A stretch of 12,523 nt of DNA from assembly GCA_003503945.1 (NCBI GenBank), contig DOCD01000071.1, forward strand, positions 1 to 12,523, given 5' to 3'. Source of the DNA: Clostridiales bacterium (lineage in GTDB: Bacteria; Bacillota; Clostridia; Christensenellales; Borkfalkiaceae). The stretch's first letter is position 1. Every line of letters starts with the position of its first letter. The notes under the pieces are model-generated. The model was not told the DNA's origin. It ran no database searches and saw nothing but the letters and a program-made list of their open reading frames with translations. Positions 1-8,510 of the stretch are shown here, one piece after another. Position numbers and translations under genes: made by a program.

Positions 1-1
1 C

Positions 2-3000
2 TATGATAACGCAACCGCGGTTTTGAGAGTGGCGAACCCCTCGGCTGAAAGCGCACTTTATTTCGGCGGCGAAATGTCCATTCATCTCAACTATCACGGT
101 TCTAACGACAACGGTTCGCTCGGCATAATGAATAGCGTTGCCATTCCAAAAAGCGAAGAGAACGCGCCCGCATGGTGCGACTTCGCGTTGCGCGGACTGG
201 ATATCAAAGAGGGAACGAATACGTTGACGTTCAGTATTCTCGGTGAAGACGTTCCCTATATCGATTACGTCGATTTCCATATCGGAAGCGAATTCAGCAA
301 TTCAAACGTTTCGCTTGCGGCTGCGGGCGAAAAGGTGGTCAGGGATTTCGAAGATCTGAGCTTTGAAAAAGCTGTAACCCGTAGCGACTATATGGAAACT
401 TACAATCTTTCCACGGGCGAAATTTGCATTTTACCCAACGCGCAGGCAAACGGCGGAAACGCGGTTTACGCGCTTATGAACGGCGAGGCGACGACGCTTA
501 TAACGTCGGAAGAGGACAGCACCGTACAGATTATAATAAACGCGGCAAGCCATATCGACTGGCGCTTTATCCGCGACGCGGAAATAAAACTCGACGGCGA
601 GGTAATTACCTTCAACGAGCATAATATCCGCGCGGGTACCGAAACGGAAGTCGTCTGGAAAGATACCTCGCTCGGGTTCTTCGATTTGACTGCGGGCGAA
701 CACCTTCTCGATATCAAAATCAATTCCCCTCACGCCAAGTTTGACAGCGTAACCTTTAAAACGGTATCAAAGGGCGAATTTACCGAAATTCATCCCGACG
801 TCTATCTCGACGAGGTCGGAACACAGATTATGGAAGGCGAGCACCTCGACGCTTCGAACGTCGTCGTCCGTCAGGACTATTCCGAGCTCGTGATAGGTGC
901 AACGCACGGCAAATACAATACGCGCACCGAAAAGACTGCGAGTGGTTGGAAGTATATTGACGGTTTCACGGGCTTCCCCGATGCAAGCAAGAACCCTTAT
1001 AACCCCGGAACTGTCGAAAAAACGACTTTCACCGTTGACTTCTATCTTGCGGCGGACGCCACGGTTGAGGTTAACGCAGTTGCTTGCAGTACGCTCGGCG
1101 TAAATCTTGCTAAAAGCGACCAGGTTTTCGTAAAGATAGACGGCGAAAAATGCGCTCCCGCGCCCTGCAACCTTGCACAGTATCATAAGAGTAACGGGGA
1201 ATACAACGATCCCCGCTGGGTTGACACGCTCATTGCCAAAAAGAATCTCGAAGCGGGAATGCATACGTTCACGATTGACGTACTTAATTTCTTCTTTGAC
1301 CTCGACTGCTTTAAATTCAAAGCTGTTACGATGGGCGACTACGTGCCCGACACGGATATTATCCTTGACGGTATGACCGAGCAGAAATTTGAAGCCGAAT
1401 CGATTACGCGCGGAGAAATAGTATTGCAGAACGGCGTTTCACCGACTGACGGATATAAGTTCCACGTTTATACCGGAAGCGGGTCAAGTAGCAATTTGTA
1501 TATAGGCGGCTTCGCGCAAGGCAACGAACTGGAAGTTAAATTCAATCTTGAAAAAGCAACGAATTATAAAATATTAATCAGCGTAAAAGCGGGTTTGCCG
1601 ATAGCAATCTGGAAGTATGACGGGCATCCCGCGGGCGACTCGCCTCACTGCGATTTCTATATGGATAAGGGTGCGAACAATGAAACGCACTTTATGCCGC
1701 CAGATGCGGCGAATGGAAACAAGGTAATGTCCGCAAACTGGCAGGAGCTCATAATCAGCACGAACATAAGTCTTGAAAGCGGTTCCCATACGTTGACTAT
1801 TCTTATGAGCAAATACGCCTTTGATATCGACTATATCAAATTCGTACCCGTTGCGGGCGAACCTGTACACAACCATCAATGGGGAAACTGGACGGTAACG
1901 AAAGAGCCCACCGCAACGGAAGAAGGCAAGGCGACGCGCGTATGTAACGGCGGCGGCACTTGTAACGCGGCTATATCCGAAAAGGAATGCACCCTTCCCG
2001 TGCTTACAAGCGGGGCTTATACCAAGACGGCGGACACGGCAACTTGCTCGGCGGGCGGTTCGGTTACGTACACCTATAACAAGGACGGAGTAAACGTATC
2101 GTTTGCGGTAGCAACCTCTGCAAAGGGACACAGCTGGGGCGACTGGGCGGTAACGGACGAAAACAAACCCACCGCAACGGAAACGGGCAAAGCGACGCAC
2201 ACCTGCTCGAATGCGAATTGCGACGCGACCGTAACCGAAAAGGAATATACCCTTCCCGTGCTTACAAGCGGGGACTATACCAAGACGGCGGACACCGCAA
2301 CTTGTTCTGCGGCGGGCTCGGTTACGTACACCTATAATAAGGACGGCGTAAGCGTAAGTTTTAACGTGGCAACCGCAATAAATCCCGAAGCGCACGATTA
2401 CGGCGAATGGCAGACCGACCGTGCGGATGGACATTATAAAGTATGTTCTCATAATCCGGAGCATATTATCGGACCCGAAGCGCACGATACCGACGGAGAA
2501 AGGGGCACGTGCTCGGTATGCGGTTATAATCCCGGACACAGCCACGCGTGGAGCGACTGGACGGTAACGGATGAAAATAAACCGTCCGCTACGGCAACGG
2601 GCAAAGCAACCCGCACTTGTTCAAACGATTATTGCGACGCGACCGAAGCCCAAAAGGAATACGCGTTGCCCGTTCTCACGAGCGAAGACTATACCAAGAC
2701 GACGGACACCGCAACTTGCTCGGCGGGCGGTTCGGTTACGTACACCTATAACAAGGACGGAGTAAACGTATCGTTCACGGTAGCAACCCCCGCAAAGGGA
2801 CACAACTGGGGCGACTGGACGGTAACGAAAGCGCCCACCGAAACGGAAGAGGGCAAAGCGACGCGCTCTTGCTCAAACGACGGTTGCGACGCAACGACAG
2901 CCGAAAAGGAATACGTATTGCCCGTACTTACGAGCGAAGATTATTCTAAGGGAGCGGACAGCGCAACGTGTAATTGCGCGGGCGAAATGACGTATTCGTA

Positions 3001-4525
3001 TGATAAGGACGGCGTAAGCGTATCGTTCACGGTAGCAACCCCCGCAAAGGGACACGATTGGAGCGATTGGGCTGTAATCGACGAAAACAAACCCACCGAT
3101 ACGGAAACGGGCAAAGCGACGCACATCTGCTCGAATGCTGATTGCGACGCGACCGAAGAAGAAAAGGAATACGTATTGCCCGTACTTACGAGCGAAGAAT
3201 ATACAAAGTCGAACGATACCGCAACTTGTTCCGCTGTCGGCACGGCTACGTATACATACGCTATTGACGGTGAAAACGTCAGCTTCGAAGCCGCTTCTCC
3301 CGTAAACCCCGAAGCGCACGACTACGGCGATTATAAACAGACGGACGGAGGGCATTTCAGGGTTTGTCGGTTAAACTCCGCACACAAAGAGAGCGTTTCC
3401 GCGCATAATACGGACGGCGAAAACGGAGCTTGCTCGGCTTGCGGATTCAGAGAAATTGACGGAGTAGGAACCTACTATATCGAAGCCGAAAAATTTGACC
3501 CCGCAGGATTTAAAGCGGCGCAGGATTTCCTTAATGCAGGCTCGATAAAATCGGCAACGGACGAATATTGCGTAAGAGCGGATGAGGGTGCGCACGGAGG
3601 CAATTATATATGCGGCTTTGCCGTGGGTACGCGGGTTGACGATACTACTACTTATACCGGCGGAGCATACGCTACGGGATATTTTGGATTAAAGGAAGCG
3701 GCTACCGTAAAGGTTTCGGTAATCGCAAGGGCGAGCTTAGGCGTAGCTTTTAAACGCCCTTACGAATTCGGCTTCAAGATTGACGATACACAAGAAACTC
3801 CCGCAGGTTTCCTGCAACCGAACTCTAATTTGGGCGCGTTGCAAACAACGTGGGGCGAATTTGTGATAGCGGATGCAGTAAGGCTTGAAGCCGGCGTACA
3901 CAGCATAAAAGCCATAGCGGGACAATATGCCATTGATTTGGACTGCATAGTTCTGACCATAATAGGTTACGGCAAAAACGAGGGCGGCAAAATAAACGAT
4001 ATAAATTTAACCGGTACAGAAGAGCAGAAGTTCGAGGCTGAATGGATAGACGACGGTAGCATTGTATTGCAAAGCGGTACGTCGGCAACGCAAGGATATA
4101 ACTTCCCGGTATATTCCGGAAGTTCTTCGAGCAACGATTTATATATAGGCGGTTTCGGGCAAGGTAACGAACTATACGTTAATTTTAATCTTGAACAAGC
4201 TACTACTTATAAAATTTTAATCAGCGTTAAATCTACTAACGGAATCTTAGTAGGTAAATACGAAGGAAATCCCCGAGAACCGTCCGCCGCTCACTGCGAT
4301 TTCTACGTAGATGAAACTCATTTAGAGCCTTATTCGTGGAGTAGCAACCCGGCTATGAACGGCAATAACAACGGTCAGGGCTTTGTTACGAATGATTTGA
4401 CGATCAAAGAAGGCGGAAGCAGTGGAATTTCGCTTGAAGCGGGCAATCATACGTTCAGGATAAAAATGACTACGTATGCATTCGATATCGACTATATTAC
4501 GTTCGTGCCTGTTTCGGCTGAATAA
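2..4525 (+). CDS. Large secreted multi-module surface protein (CBM6/35-like modules plus Cys/His/Trp repeats), 5'-truncated by the window
   Basis: The frame is open to the left edge, and the first in-frame TTG (nt 23) is not a convincing start, so the N-terminus and any signal peptide lie outside. Numbered from nt 23 (1500 residues), I see beta-sandwich modules at about 1-95 (partial), 103-247, 262-435, 450-611, 1150-1315 and 1335-1498. Several open with an 'EAE/EGE' strand and most close with 'F-D-x-D-(Y/C)-(I/F)-x-F', the pattern of CBM6/CBM35-type carbohydrate-binding modules. Residues 617-1145 are five HxWxxW repeat units plus two CxxCG-type units. Such repeats are common in Clostridia surface proteins, and the Cys/His pairs may bind metal; that is inference. 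No LPXTG, dockerin, SLH or membrane segment is seen at the C-terminus, which ends shortly after the last module. The gene sits 12 nt upstream of a tethered GH3 enzyme, which suggests glycan binding at the cell surface. A catalytic domain could lie upstream. Module family and ligand are not certain. Confidence 0.8.
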   Translation, partial: YDNATAVLRVANPSAESALYFGGEMSIHLNYHGSNDNGSLGIMNSVAIPKSEENAPAWCDFALRGLDIKEGTNTLTFSILGEDVPYIDYVDFHIGSEFSNSNVSLAAAGEKVVRDFEDLSFEKAVTRSDYMETYNLSTGEICILPNAQANGGNAVYALMNGEATTLITSEEDSTVQIIINAASHIDWRFIRDAEIKLDGEVITFNEHNIRAGTETEVVWKDTSLGFFDLTAGEHLLDIKINSPHAKFDSVTFKTVSKGEFTEIHPDVYLDEVGTQIMEGEHLDASNVVVRQDYSELVIGATHGKYNTRTEKTASGWKYIDGFTGFPDASKNPYNPGTVEKTTFTVDFYLAADATVEVNAVACSTLGVNLAKSDQVFVKIDGEKCAPAPCNLAQYHKSNGEYNDPRWVDTLIAKKNLEAGMHTFTIDVLNFFFDLDCFKFKAVTMGDYVPDTDIILDGMTEQKFEAESITRGEIVLQNGVSPTDGYKFHVYTGSGSSSNLYIGGFAQGNELEVKFNLEKATNYKILISVKAGLPIAIWKYDGHPAGDSPHCDFYMDKGANNETHFMPPDAANGNKVMSANWQELIISTNISLESGSHTLTILMSKYAFDIDYIKFVPVAGEPVHNHQWGNWTVTKEPTATEEGKATRVCNGGGTCNAAISEKECTLPVLTSGAYTKTADTATCSAGGSVTYTYNKDGVNVSFAVATSAKGHSWGDWAVTDENKPTATETGKATHTCSNANCDATVTEKEYTLPVLTSGDYTKTADTATCSAAGSVTYTYNKDGVSVSFNVATAINPEAHDYGEWQTDRADGHYKVCSHNPEHIIGPEAHDTDGERGTCSVCGYNPGHSHAWSDWTVTDENKPSATATGKATRTCSNDYCDATEAQKEYALPVLTSEDYTKTTDTATCSAGGSVTYTYNKDGVNVSFTVATPAKGHNWGDWTVTKAPTETEEGKATRSCSNDGCDATTAEKEYVLPVLTSEDYSKGADSATCNCAGEMTYSYDKDGVSVSFTVATPAKGHDWSDWAVIDENKPTDTETGKATHICSNADCDATEEEKEYVLPVLTSEEYTKSNDTATCSAVGTATYTYAIDGENVSFEAASPVNPEAHDYGDYKQTDGGHFRVCRLNSAHKESVSAHNTDGENGACSACGFREIDGVGTYYIEAEKFDPAGFKAAQDFLNAGSIKSATDEYCVRADEGAHGGNYICGFAVGTRVDDTTTYTGGAYATGYFGLKEAATVKVSVIARASLGVAFKRPYEFGFKIDDTQETPAGFLQPNSNLGALQTTWGEFVIADAVRLEAGVHSIKAIAGQYAIDLDCIVLTIIGYGKNEGGKINDINLTGTEEQKFEAEWIDDGSIVLQSGTSATQGYNFPVYSGSSSSNDLYIGGFGQGNELYVNFNLEQATTYKILISVKSTNGILVGKYEGNPREPSAAHCDFYVDETHLEPYSWSSNPAMNGNNNGQGFVTNDLTIKEGGSSGISLEAGNHTFRIKMTTYAFDIDYITFVPVSAE
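1373..1855 (+). repeat. CBM-like module, upstream copy of a duplicated pair
   Basis: This module (residues 451-611) and the C-terminal one at about 4016-4516 share landmarks in the same order: 'EQKFEAE', 'IVLQ(N/S)G', 'YIGGF', 'QGNEL', 'YKILISVK', 'HCDFY', 'ISLE(S/A)G' and 'YAFDIDYI'. They are clearly paralogous. They lie on opposite sides of the Cys/Trp repeat array and are much more alike than the other modules in the protein. Confidence 0.85.
1874..3457 (+). repeat. In-frame tandem protein repeat array (HxWxxW / Cys units)
   Basis: Five units of roughly 84-86 codons start at the codons for 'HQWGNW' (1874), 'HSWGDW' (2129), 'HAWSDW' (2543), 'HNWGDW' (2801) and 'HDWSDW' (3053). Each continues with a PTxTExGKAT segment, two Cys in a CSNxxCDAT-like element, a (V/A)LPVLTS strand, a further Cys and a T-Y-(T/S)-Y strand. 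Two shorter units at about 2393-2540 and 3317-3457 have 'AHDYG(E/D)' followed by single Cys and CxxCG elements. The order is long-long-short, then long-long-long-short, which suggests block duplication. A 65-bp stretch is identical at 2039-2103 and 2711-2775, exactly 672 bp (224 codons) apart, so some copies are recently duplicated or homogenised. Confidence 0.9.
4016..4516 (+). repeat. CBM-like module, C-terminal copy of a duplicated pair
   Basis: Residues 1332-1498, the near-duplicate of the module at 1373-1855. It differs mainly by a Gly/Asn/Ser-rich insertion of roughly 25 residues between the 'HCDFY' strand and the 'ISLEAG' strand. At DNA level the copy is visibly more AT-rich and more diverged than the protein, so this is an older duplication than the repeat array between them. 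Confidence 0.8.
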
Positions 4526-4526
4526 C

Positions 4527-4531
4527 GGAGG
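4527..4531 (+). promoter_or_regulatory. Ribosome binding site of the GH3 gene
   Basis: GGAGG lies 6 nt before the ATG at 4538 and directly after the TAA at 4523-4525. It fixes the GH3 start. No promoter or terminator fits in the 12-nt gap, so the two genes are co-transcribed. Confidence 0.85.
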
Positions 4532-4537
4532 AAAGAG

Positions 4538-7500
4538 ATGACTTTTAAGGAAAGAATTATAAAATCAAAGAAACAGATTTTAATAGCGGTGCAGTTTGTC
4601 GCTATGGCGATAATAATTGCCGCACTCATCGTTGCAAACTACTTTTGCTTTGCAAATGCAAACGTTATAACGGCTTATCTTTGCGGTTCGGGACTTGACG
4701 ACGATTCGGAAGAAGCGCAGGTTGCCCGTCAGGAAGGTAACTTGCTTGCGGCGGGCGTTATGGAAGACGGCGCGGTACTCTTAAAGAACGAGAATTCCGC
4801 CCTTCCGCTCAAAGAGAAAAAGGTCAACGTCTTCGGCTGGGCAGGTACGGATAAGGGCTTTATCCCGCAGGGTACGGGCTCGGGCACGGGCGCGAGAAAC
4901 GATTACGTAACTTTCCTCGGCGGACTCGAAGCCGCGGGGATAGAGTACAACCAAACGCTTGCAAACGACTACGCCGCGCTCAATATGCGCCGCGTCGAAA
5001 ACGAAAGCGGCAACTACACCATAGAGGCGAGCACGGACGAACAGTATAAGCTGAATTACGGCGTAATAGAGGCGGGTGCGGATTTTCTTACCGACGCGCG
5101 CATTCAAAACGCTAAAAGCTATTCGGACAATGCGGTAATAGTCATAGGCAGACTTTTAGGAGAAGGCAACGACTATTCCAAAAAGCAGTATATAAAGTAC
5201 GGCGATAACGACGAATCGCGCAAATTGCAGGCAATTTCGGCAATGGAAGAGGCTATGATTGAAAAGGTCTGCGCCAACTTCGGAAACGTCATCGTAGTTA
5301 TAAATTCAACCAACCCTATGGAAGCGGGCTTTCTTAAAAACGACAAAATCGACGCGGCGATATATATGGGTACGCCCGGTACGCGCGGCGCAATAGGGCT
5401 TGCGAATCTTTTGTCGGGCGAGGCGACTTTTTCGGGGCATCTGACGGATACCTGGGCTTACGACTTGTCTACGGCTCCTTCCTATGCAACTTCGGGCAGA
5501 GAGGGCGTGGGCAGATATTCCGATACGGGCAAGGTAAATCTTGCGTATTCGGACTACTCCGAAGATATTTATATCGGTTATAAGTGGTATGAAACGGCGG
5601 ACGCCGACGGTTTCTGGGACAGCGAAAAAGCCAAATCACAATGGAATATTACGAACGGCTACAAGGACGTCGTGCAGTATCCCTTCGGCTTCGGGCTTTC
5701 GTATACGACCTTTGAATGGGAAATTGCGGAAATCAGTCTTGCAAGCGGCGGTACGCTCAAAAAGGACGATTATATCAGCATTGAAATAGAAGTTACCAAC
5801 ACGGGTAATTATAAGGGCAGAGAGGTAGTACAGCTCTACTACAACCCTCCGTATACGGCGGGCGGCATAGAAAAATCCGCGTCTAACCTTTTGGCGTTCG
5901 GAAAGACTATAGAAATCGCATCCGGCGAAAGCGATACCGTTTATCTTGAATTTGCCGTTGAAGATATGAAGTGCTACGACTGCTACGACAAAAACGGCAA
6001 CGGATTTATGGGGTACGAGCTTGAAGAAGGCGAATACGCTCTTTCGCTCCGCACCGACGCGCACACGCTTGCTACTATAAAAGACGGCTCGGCTGAAATT
6101 AAATATACCGTTCCGTCGGGCGGTTTCAAATATGAAAAGGACAGTGTAACGGATACACCCGTCGGCAATCTTTTTACCAACTACACCGCAGCTTCGGGCG
6201 CAACCAGCACCATTCAGGAACCCGTTGCGGGCAAGGCTCATTCCATTGACGGCAACGACGAAAGCACTAAAATCACATATCTTACCCGTGCGAATTTCAA
6301 GGATACTTTCAACTATGAAAAGCCTGAAAACAGGACTATGGGTCAGCTTAAAGACGATACTATGTACGTTACCGTTACCCCCGCAACCAACGCGGACGAC
6401 GTCGCCCCCGAGACAAATTCCACGGCAACGCAGTGGAAAATGGAAGATATGCTCGGCGTGGAATACGACGACCCTATGTGGGACGAAATCGTTTCGCAAA
6501 TGTCGCTTTCCGATCAGCTAACGCTCATTGCGAAGGGCGGTTTCGGAACGGTCGGCGTAGACAGCATCGGGCTTGCTCCCACTACGGCGTCGGACGGACC
6601 TTCGGGCTTTAACAATCAGGTAATTGGTCAGAACAATTTAAAGGCGGTCAACTACCCCGGCGCAACCGTAATCGGACAGACGTGGGATTTTGATATCGCG
6701 TATTCCGTAGGGCTTGCAATCGGAGGCGAGGGCGCGGCTTTGGGTACGCAGGGCTGGTACGGTCCCGGCGCAAATCTTCACCGCAGTCCGCTCGGCGGCA
6801 GGAACTTCGAATATTATTCTGAGGACGCAAGGCTTTCGGGCATAATGGTTGCAAACGAAGTTATGGGCGCTAAGGAAAAGGGCGTTACCGCCTATATCAA
6901 GCACATTGCCGTAAACGATTCGGATACGGGCAGAAACGGGGCGTATAAATGGCTGACGGAACAGAACCTGCGCGAAAACTATTTGTTGCCGTTTGAGCTC
7001 GCCGTAAAAGTAGGTTATTCCAACGGAATGATGTCCAGCGTCGACAGAATAGGTTCTACAAGAGTTTCGGGTTCGTATGCGCTTTTAACTTCCGTACTTC
7101 GCGGCGAGTGGGGCTTTAACGGAACCGTCATAACCGATTATTATCAGTGCAGCGACAGCAGCAGTCCGCTTCAATACGTTCACGACGTAGACGAATGCGT
7201 GCGCGCGGGCAACAGTATGCTGTTGCATCCCGACGGTTCGGGCAGTTACTTTGACGACGTAACGAGCAACACCGCCAAAAAGATGATTGCAAAGAGTGCG
7301 AAAGATATATTGTTTACTTACGCCGATTCGACTTTCTTTGCGGAAATCGCAGGGCAGGACGTCAGCTTCAAAAAGACGCCGGAAGTATTCGCCTGGTGGA
7401 AGCCCGTGCTTATCTCCGCGGACGTGCTCGTGGTACTCGTTTGCGTAGCGTGGGGGCTGTTGATATTCTTGCTTCCCAAGCGTAAAAAAGCAGTTGCCGA

Positions 7501-7987
7501 AGGCGCTGACGAAAACGGAGTGCTTTCAGAGGAAGAAAACGCGGTTGCCTTCTCCGAATACGCTCAACCGGGTTCTTCGGACAGCGGAGTGCTGTTTATC
7601 CCGCCGACGGAAGAAGCTGGCGAAGAAGTACGGCTTGACGACGGAGAGCGGATAATAGACCTTATTCCCGAGGAAACGGAAGAAAAGAAGAAAAAGCATT
7701 GGCTGTTTGGCCGTAACGATAGCGAAAGGGCTTCCGCAGACAACGGCGAAGTTTTAAAAGGGATAGGCGAGTTGACGGGGCAGATTGCCGAGCTTACGCA
7801 AACGATTAAAGTCGCTGTGGACGCGCTTACGGCGGCAATTCACAATAAACCGACTCAAAAGAATACCGCAGATAAAGCCAAACCCGCCGAAAAACGCGGA
7901 CCTACTGCAAAACAGCAGATTGACGAGTTGAAGGCGCAGGTTGAAGAACTCCGCGAATTGATAAAAAACTCAAACAGCGATAAGTAA
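4538..7987 (+). CDS. Membrane-anchored glycoside hydrolase family 3 enzyme with permuted domain order and cytoplasmic coiled-coil tail
   Basis: 1149 residues. Order: cytoplasmic 'KSKK' and membrane segment at about 13-38; GH3_C alpha/beta sandwich at about 60-390; Fn3-like domain at about 391-525; a linker; GH3_N TIM-barrel domain at about 640-925; second membrane segment at about 956-980 followed by 'KRKK'; then a charged tail with heptad-like helices at about 1071-1104 and 1123-1146. Most GH3 enzymes run barrel, sandwich, Fn3; the reversed order is known for Ruminococcus albus and Butyrivibrio fibrisolvens beta-glucosidases. Visible catalytic-site elements: 'SDGPSG' (D686), 'GRNFEYYSED' (R755), 'KH' (788-789), predicted nucleophile D867 in 'VITDYY' and predicted acid/base E209 in 'GEGND'. 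The usual S-Y-N after the barrel's M-x-S is 'SSVDRIG' here, so specificity may differ. Both positive-inside signals put the two termini in the cytoplasm and the enzyme outside. Likely a beta-glucosidase or xylosidase-type exo-enzyme on glycans held by the upstream protein; the substrate is not determinable. Confidence 0.9.
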   Translation: MTFKERIIKSKKQILIAVQFVAMAIIIAALIVANYFCFANANVITAYLCGSGLDDDSEEAQVARQEGNLLAAGVMEDGAVLLKNENSALPLKEKKVNVFGWAGTDKGFIPQGTGSGTGARNDYVTFLGGLEAAGIEYNQTLANDYAALNMRRVENESGNYTIEASTDEQYKLNYGVIEAGADFLTDARIQNAKSYSDNAVIVIGRLLGEGNDYSKKQYIKYGDNDESRKLQAISAMEEAMIEKVCANFGNVIVVINSTNPMEAGFLKNDKIDAAIYMGTPGTRGAIGLANLLSGEATFSGHLTDTWAYDLSTAPSYATSGREGVGRYSDTGKVNLAYSDYSEDIYIGYKWYETADADGFWDSEKAKSQWNITNGYKDVVQYPFGFGLSYTTFEWEIAEISLASGGTLKKDDYISIEIEVTNTGNYKGREVVQLYYNPPYTAGGIEKSASNLLAFGKTIEIASGESDTVYLEFAVEDMKCYDCYDKNGNGFMGYELEEGEYALSLRTDAHTLATIKDGSAEIKYTVPSGGFKYEKDSVTDTPVGNLFTNYTAASGATSTIQEPVAGKAHSIDGNDESTKITYLTRANFKDTFNYEKPENRTMGQLKDDTMYVTVTPATNADDVAPETNSTATQWKMEDMLGVEYDDPMWDEIVSQMSLSDQLTLIAKGGFGTVGVDSIGLAPTTASDGPSGFNNQVIGQNNLKAVNYPGATVIGQTWDFDIAYSVGLAIGGEGAALGTQGWYGPGANLHRSPLGGRNFEYYSEDARLSGIMVANEVMGAKEKGVTAYIKHIAVNDSDTGRNGAYKWLTEQNLRENYLLPFELAVKVGYSNGMMSSVDRIGSTRVSGSYALLTSVLRGEWGFNGTVITDYYQCSDSSSPLQYVHDVDECVRAGNSMLLHPDGSGSYFDDVTSNTAKKMIAKSAKDILFTYADSTFFAEIAGQDVSFKKTPEVFAWWKPVLISADVLVVLVCVAWGLLIFLLPKRKKAVAEGADENGVLSEEENAVAFSEYAQPGSSDSGVLFIPPTEEAGEEVRLDDGERIIDLIPEETEEKKKKHWLFGRNDSERASADNGEVLKGIGELTGQIAELTQTIKVAVDALTAAIHNKPTQKNTADKAKPAEKRGPTAKQQIDELKAQVEELRELIKNSNSDK

Positions 7988-7992
7988 AATGC

Positions 7993-8040
7993 AATCCCGG
8001 CAGGACGTTCCGAAGCGGAATTTACCTGTCGGGATTTTAG
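7993..8040 (+). terminator. Intrinsic terminator of the surface-protein/GH3 operon
   Basis: Arms 7993-8004 (AATCCCGGCAGG) and 8025-8036 (CCTGTCGGGATT) pair with one G-T wobble. Inside the loop a second 5-bp stem (TTCCG 8008-8012 / CGGAA 8016-8020) stacks on. The T-tract is short (TTTT), so strength is probably moderate. It starts 6 nt after the GH3 stop. Confidence 0.75.
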
Positions 8041-8097
8041 TTGACCTGATTGTAGTATTAATAACTAAATCGTATAAATAATATTTTTGAAAAGTTA

Positions 8098-8126
8098 TTG
8101 ACTTGTGAAGCCGGTTGATGTATAAT
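8098..8126 (+). promoter_or_regulatory. SigA-type promoter of the XRE-nuclease-recombinase cassette
   Basis: TTGACT (8098-8103), a 17-nt spacer and TATAAT (8121-8126). Transcription would start near 8133, so the leader before the ATG at 8142 is only about 9 nt and the GAGG at 8133-8136 lies at its very 5' end. This also excludes the in-frame upstream TTG at 8115, which lies before the transcript start. As the first gene encodes an XRE repressor, autoregulation here is likely but not shown. Confidence 0.8.
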
Positions 8127-8141
8127 AGTAAAGAGGTGCGT

Positions 8142-8510
8142 ATGGACAAACAGTTAATAGCAAAAAGGTTGAAGGGCTTGCGTGAAGCCGCAAAACTCTC
8201 GCAAGCGAAATTGGCTACGGAAATAAACGTAAAGCAACCGTTGATTGCACGGTATGAAACGGCTATCAATACTCCGGCGTACGGTGTGCTTATTCAGTAT
8301 GCAGATTACTTTGACGTGTCGTGCGATTATCTTTTGGGTAGAACGGATAATCCGCAAGGAAAACTTTATGAGTGTATTCCGCAGTCGTTAAAAGGCAATC
8401 CGCAGTTGAAAGAATTCGTGGATATGTGCTTTGACCCTTCTTCACCCGCAAATGCGAGATTGAAAGATACCCTACTTCAACTTTTAGAGGAGCAAAAGAA
8501 CAATGGCTAA
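8142..8510 (+). CDS. XRE-family helix-turn-helix transcriptional regulator
   Basis: 122 residues from the ATG at 8142, with GAGG 5 nt upstream. An HTH_3 domain fills about residues 5-66: 'LKGLREAAKLSQAKLA' (helices 1-2), 'KQPLIARYE' (recognition helix) and the family's typical 'FDVSCDYLLGRTDNP' ending. The remaining 50 or so residues are a short acidic, probably dimerising tail ending in 'LLEEQKNNG'. The stop overlaps the start of the nuclease gene by 8 bp, so the two are translationally coupled. The likely role is a repressor controlling the cassette's own promoter, as in phages, integrative elements and toxin-antitoxin-like modules. Confidence 0.9.
   Translation: MDKQLIAKRLKGLREAAKLSQAKLATEINVKQPLIARYETAINTPAYGVLIQYADYFDVSCDYLLGRTDNPQGKLYECIPQSLKGNPQLKEFVDMCFDPSSPANARLKDTLLQLLEEQKNNG

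Noticed and set aside
767..1264. Other antisense frames of 100-290 codons opposite the surface protein and GH3 genes (also 5636-6499)
   Set aside because: High-GC third positions suppress stops on the opposite strand. None has a start signal or family resemblance.
1574..2545. Long - strand open frame (323 codons) opposite the repeat region
   Set aside because: It lies wholly antisense to a well-supported coding region. It has an Arg/Val-rich, repeat-shadow composition, no ribosome binding site and no recognisable domain.
1874..3457. CRISPR-like array
   Set aside because: The repeats are about 250 bp, in frame and protein-coding, without short palindromic repeats and unique spacers.
8109..8140. 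Weak likeness between CCGGTTGATGTATAAT at the left of the cassette and CCGGTGATAAT at the 5S 5' end, as a possible att pair
   Set aside because: The match needs gaps, and the promoter and ribosome binding site already explain most of the bases. It is not enough to call attachment sites.
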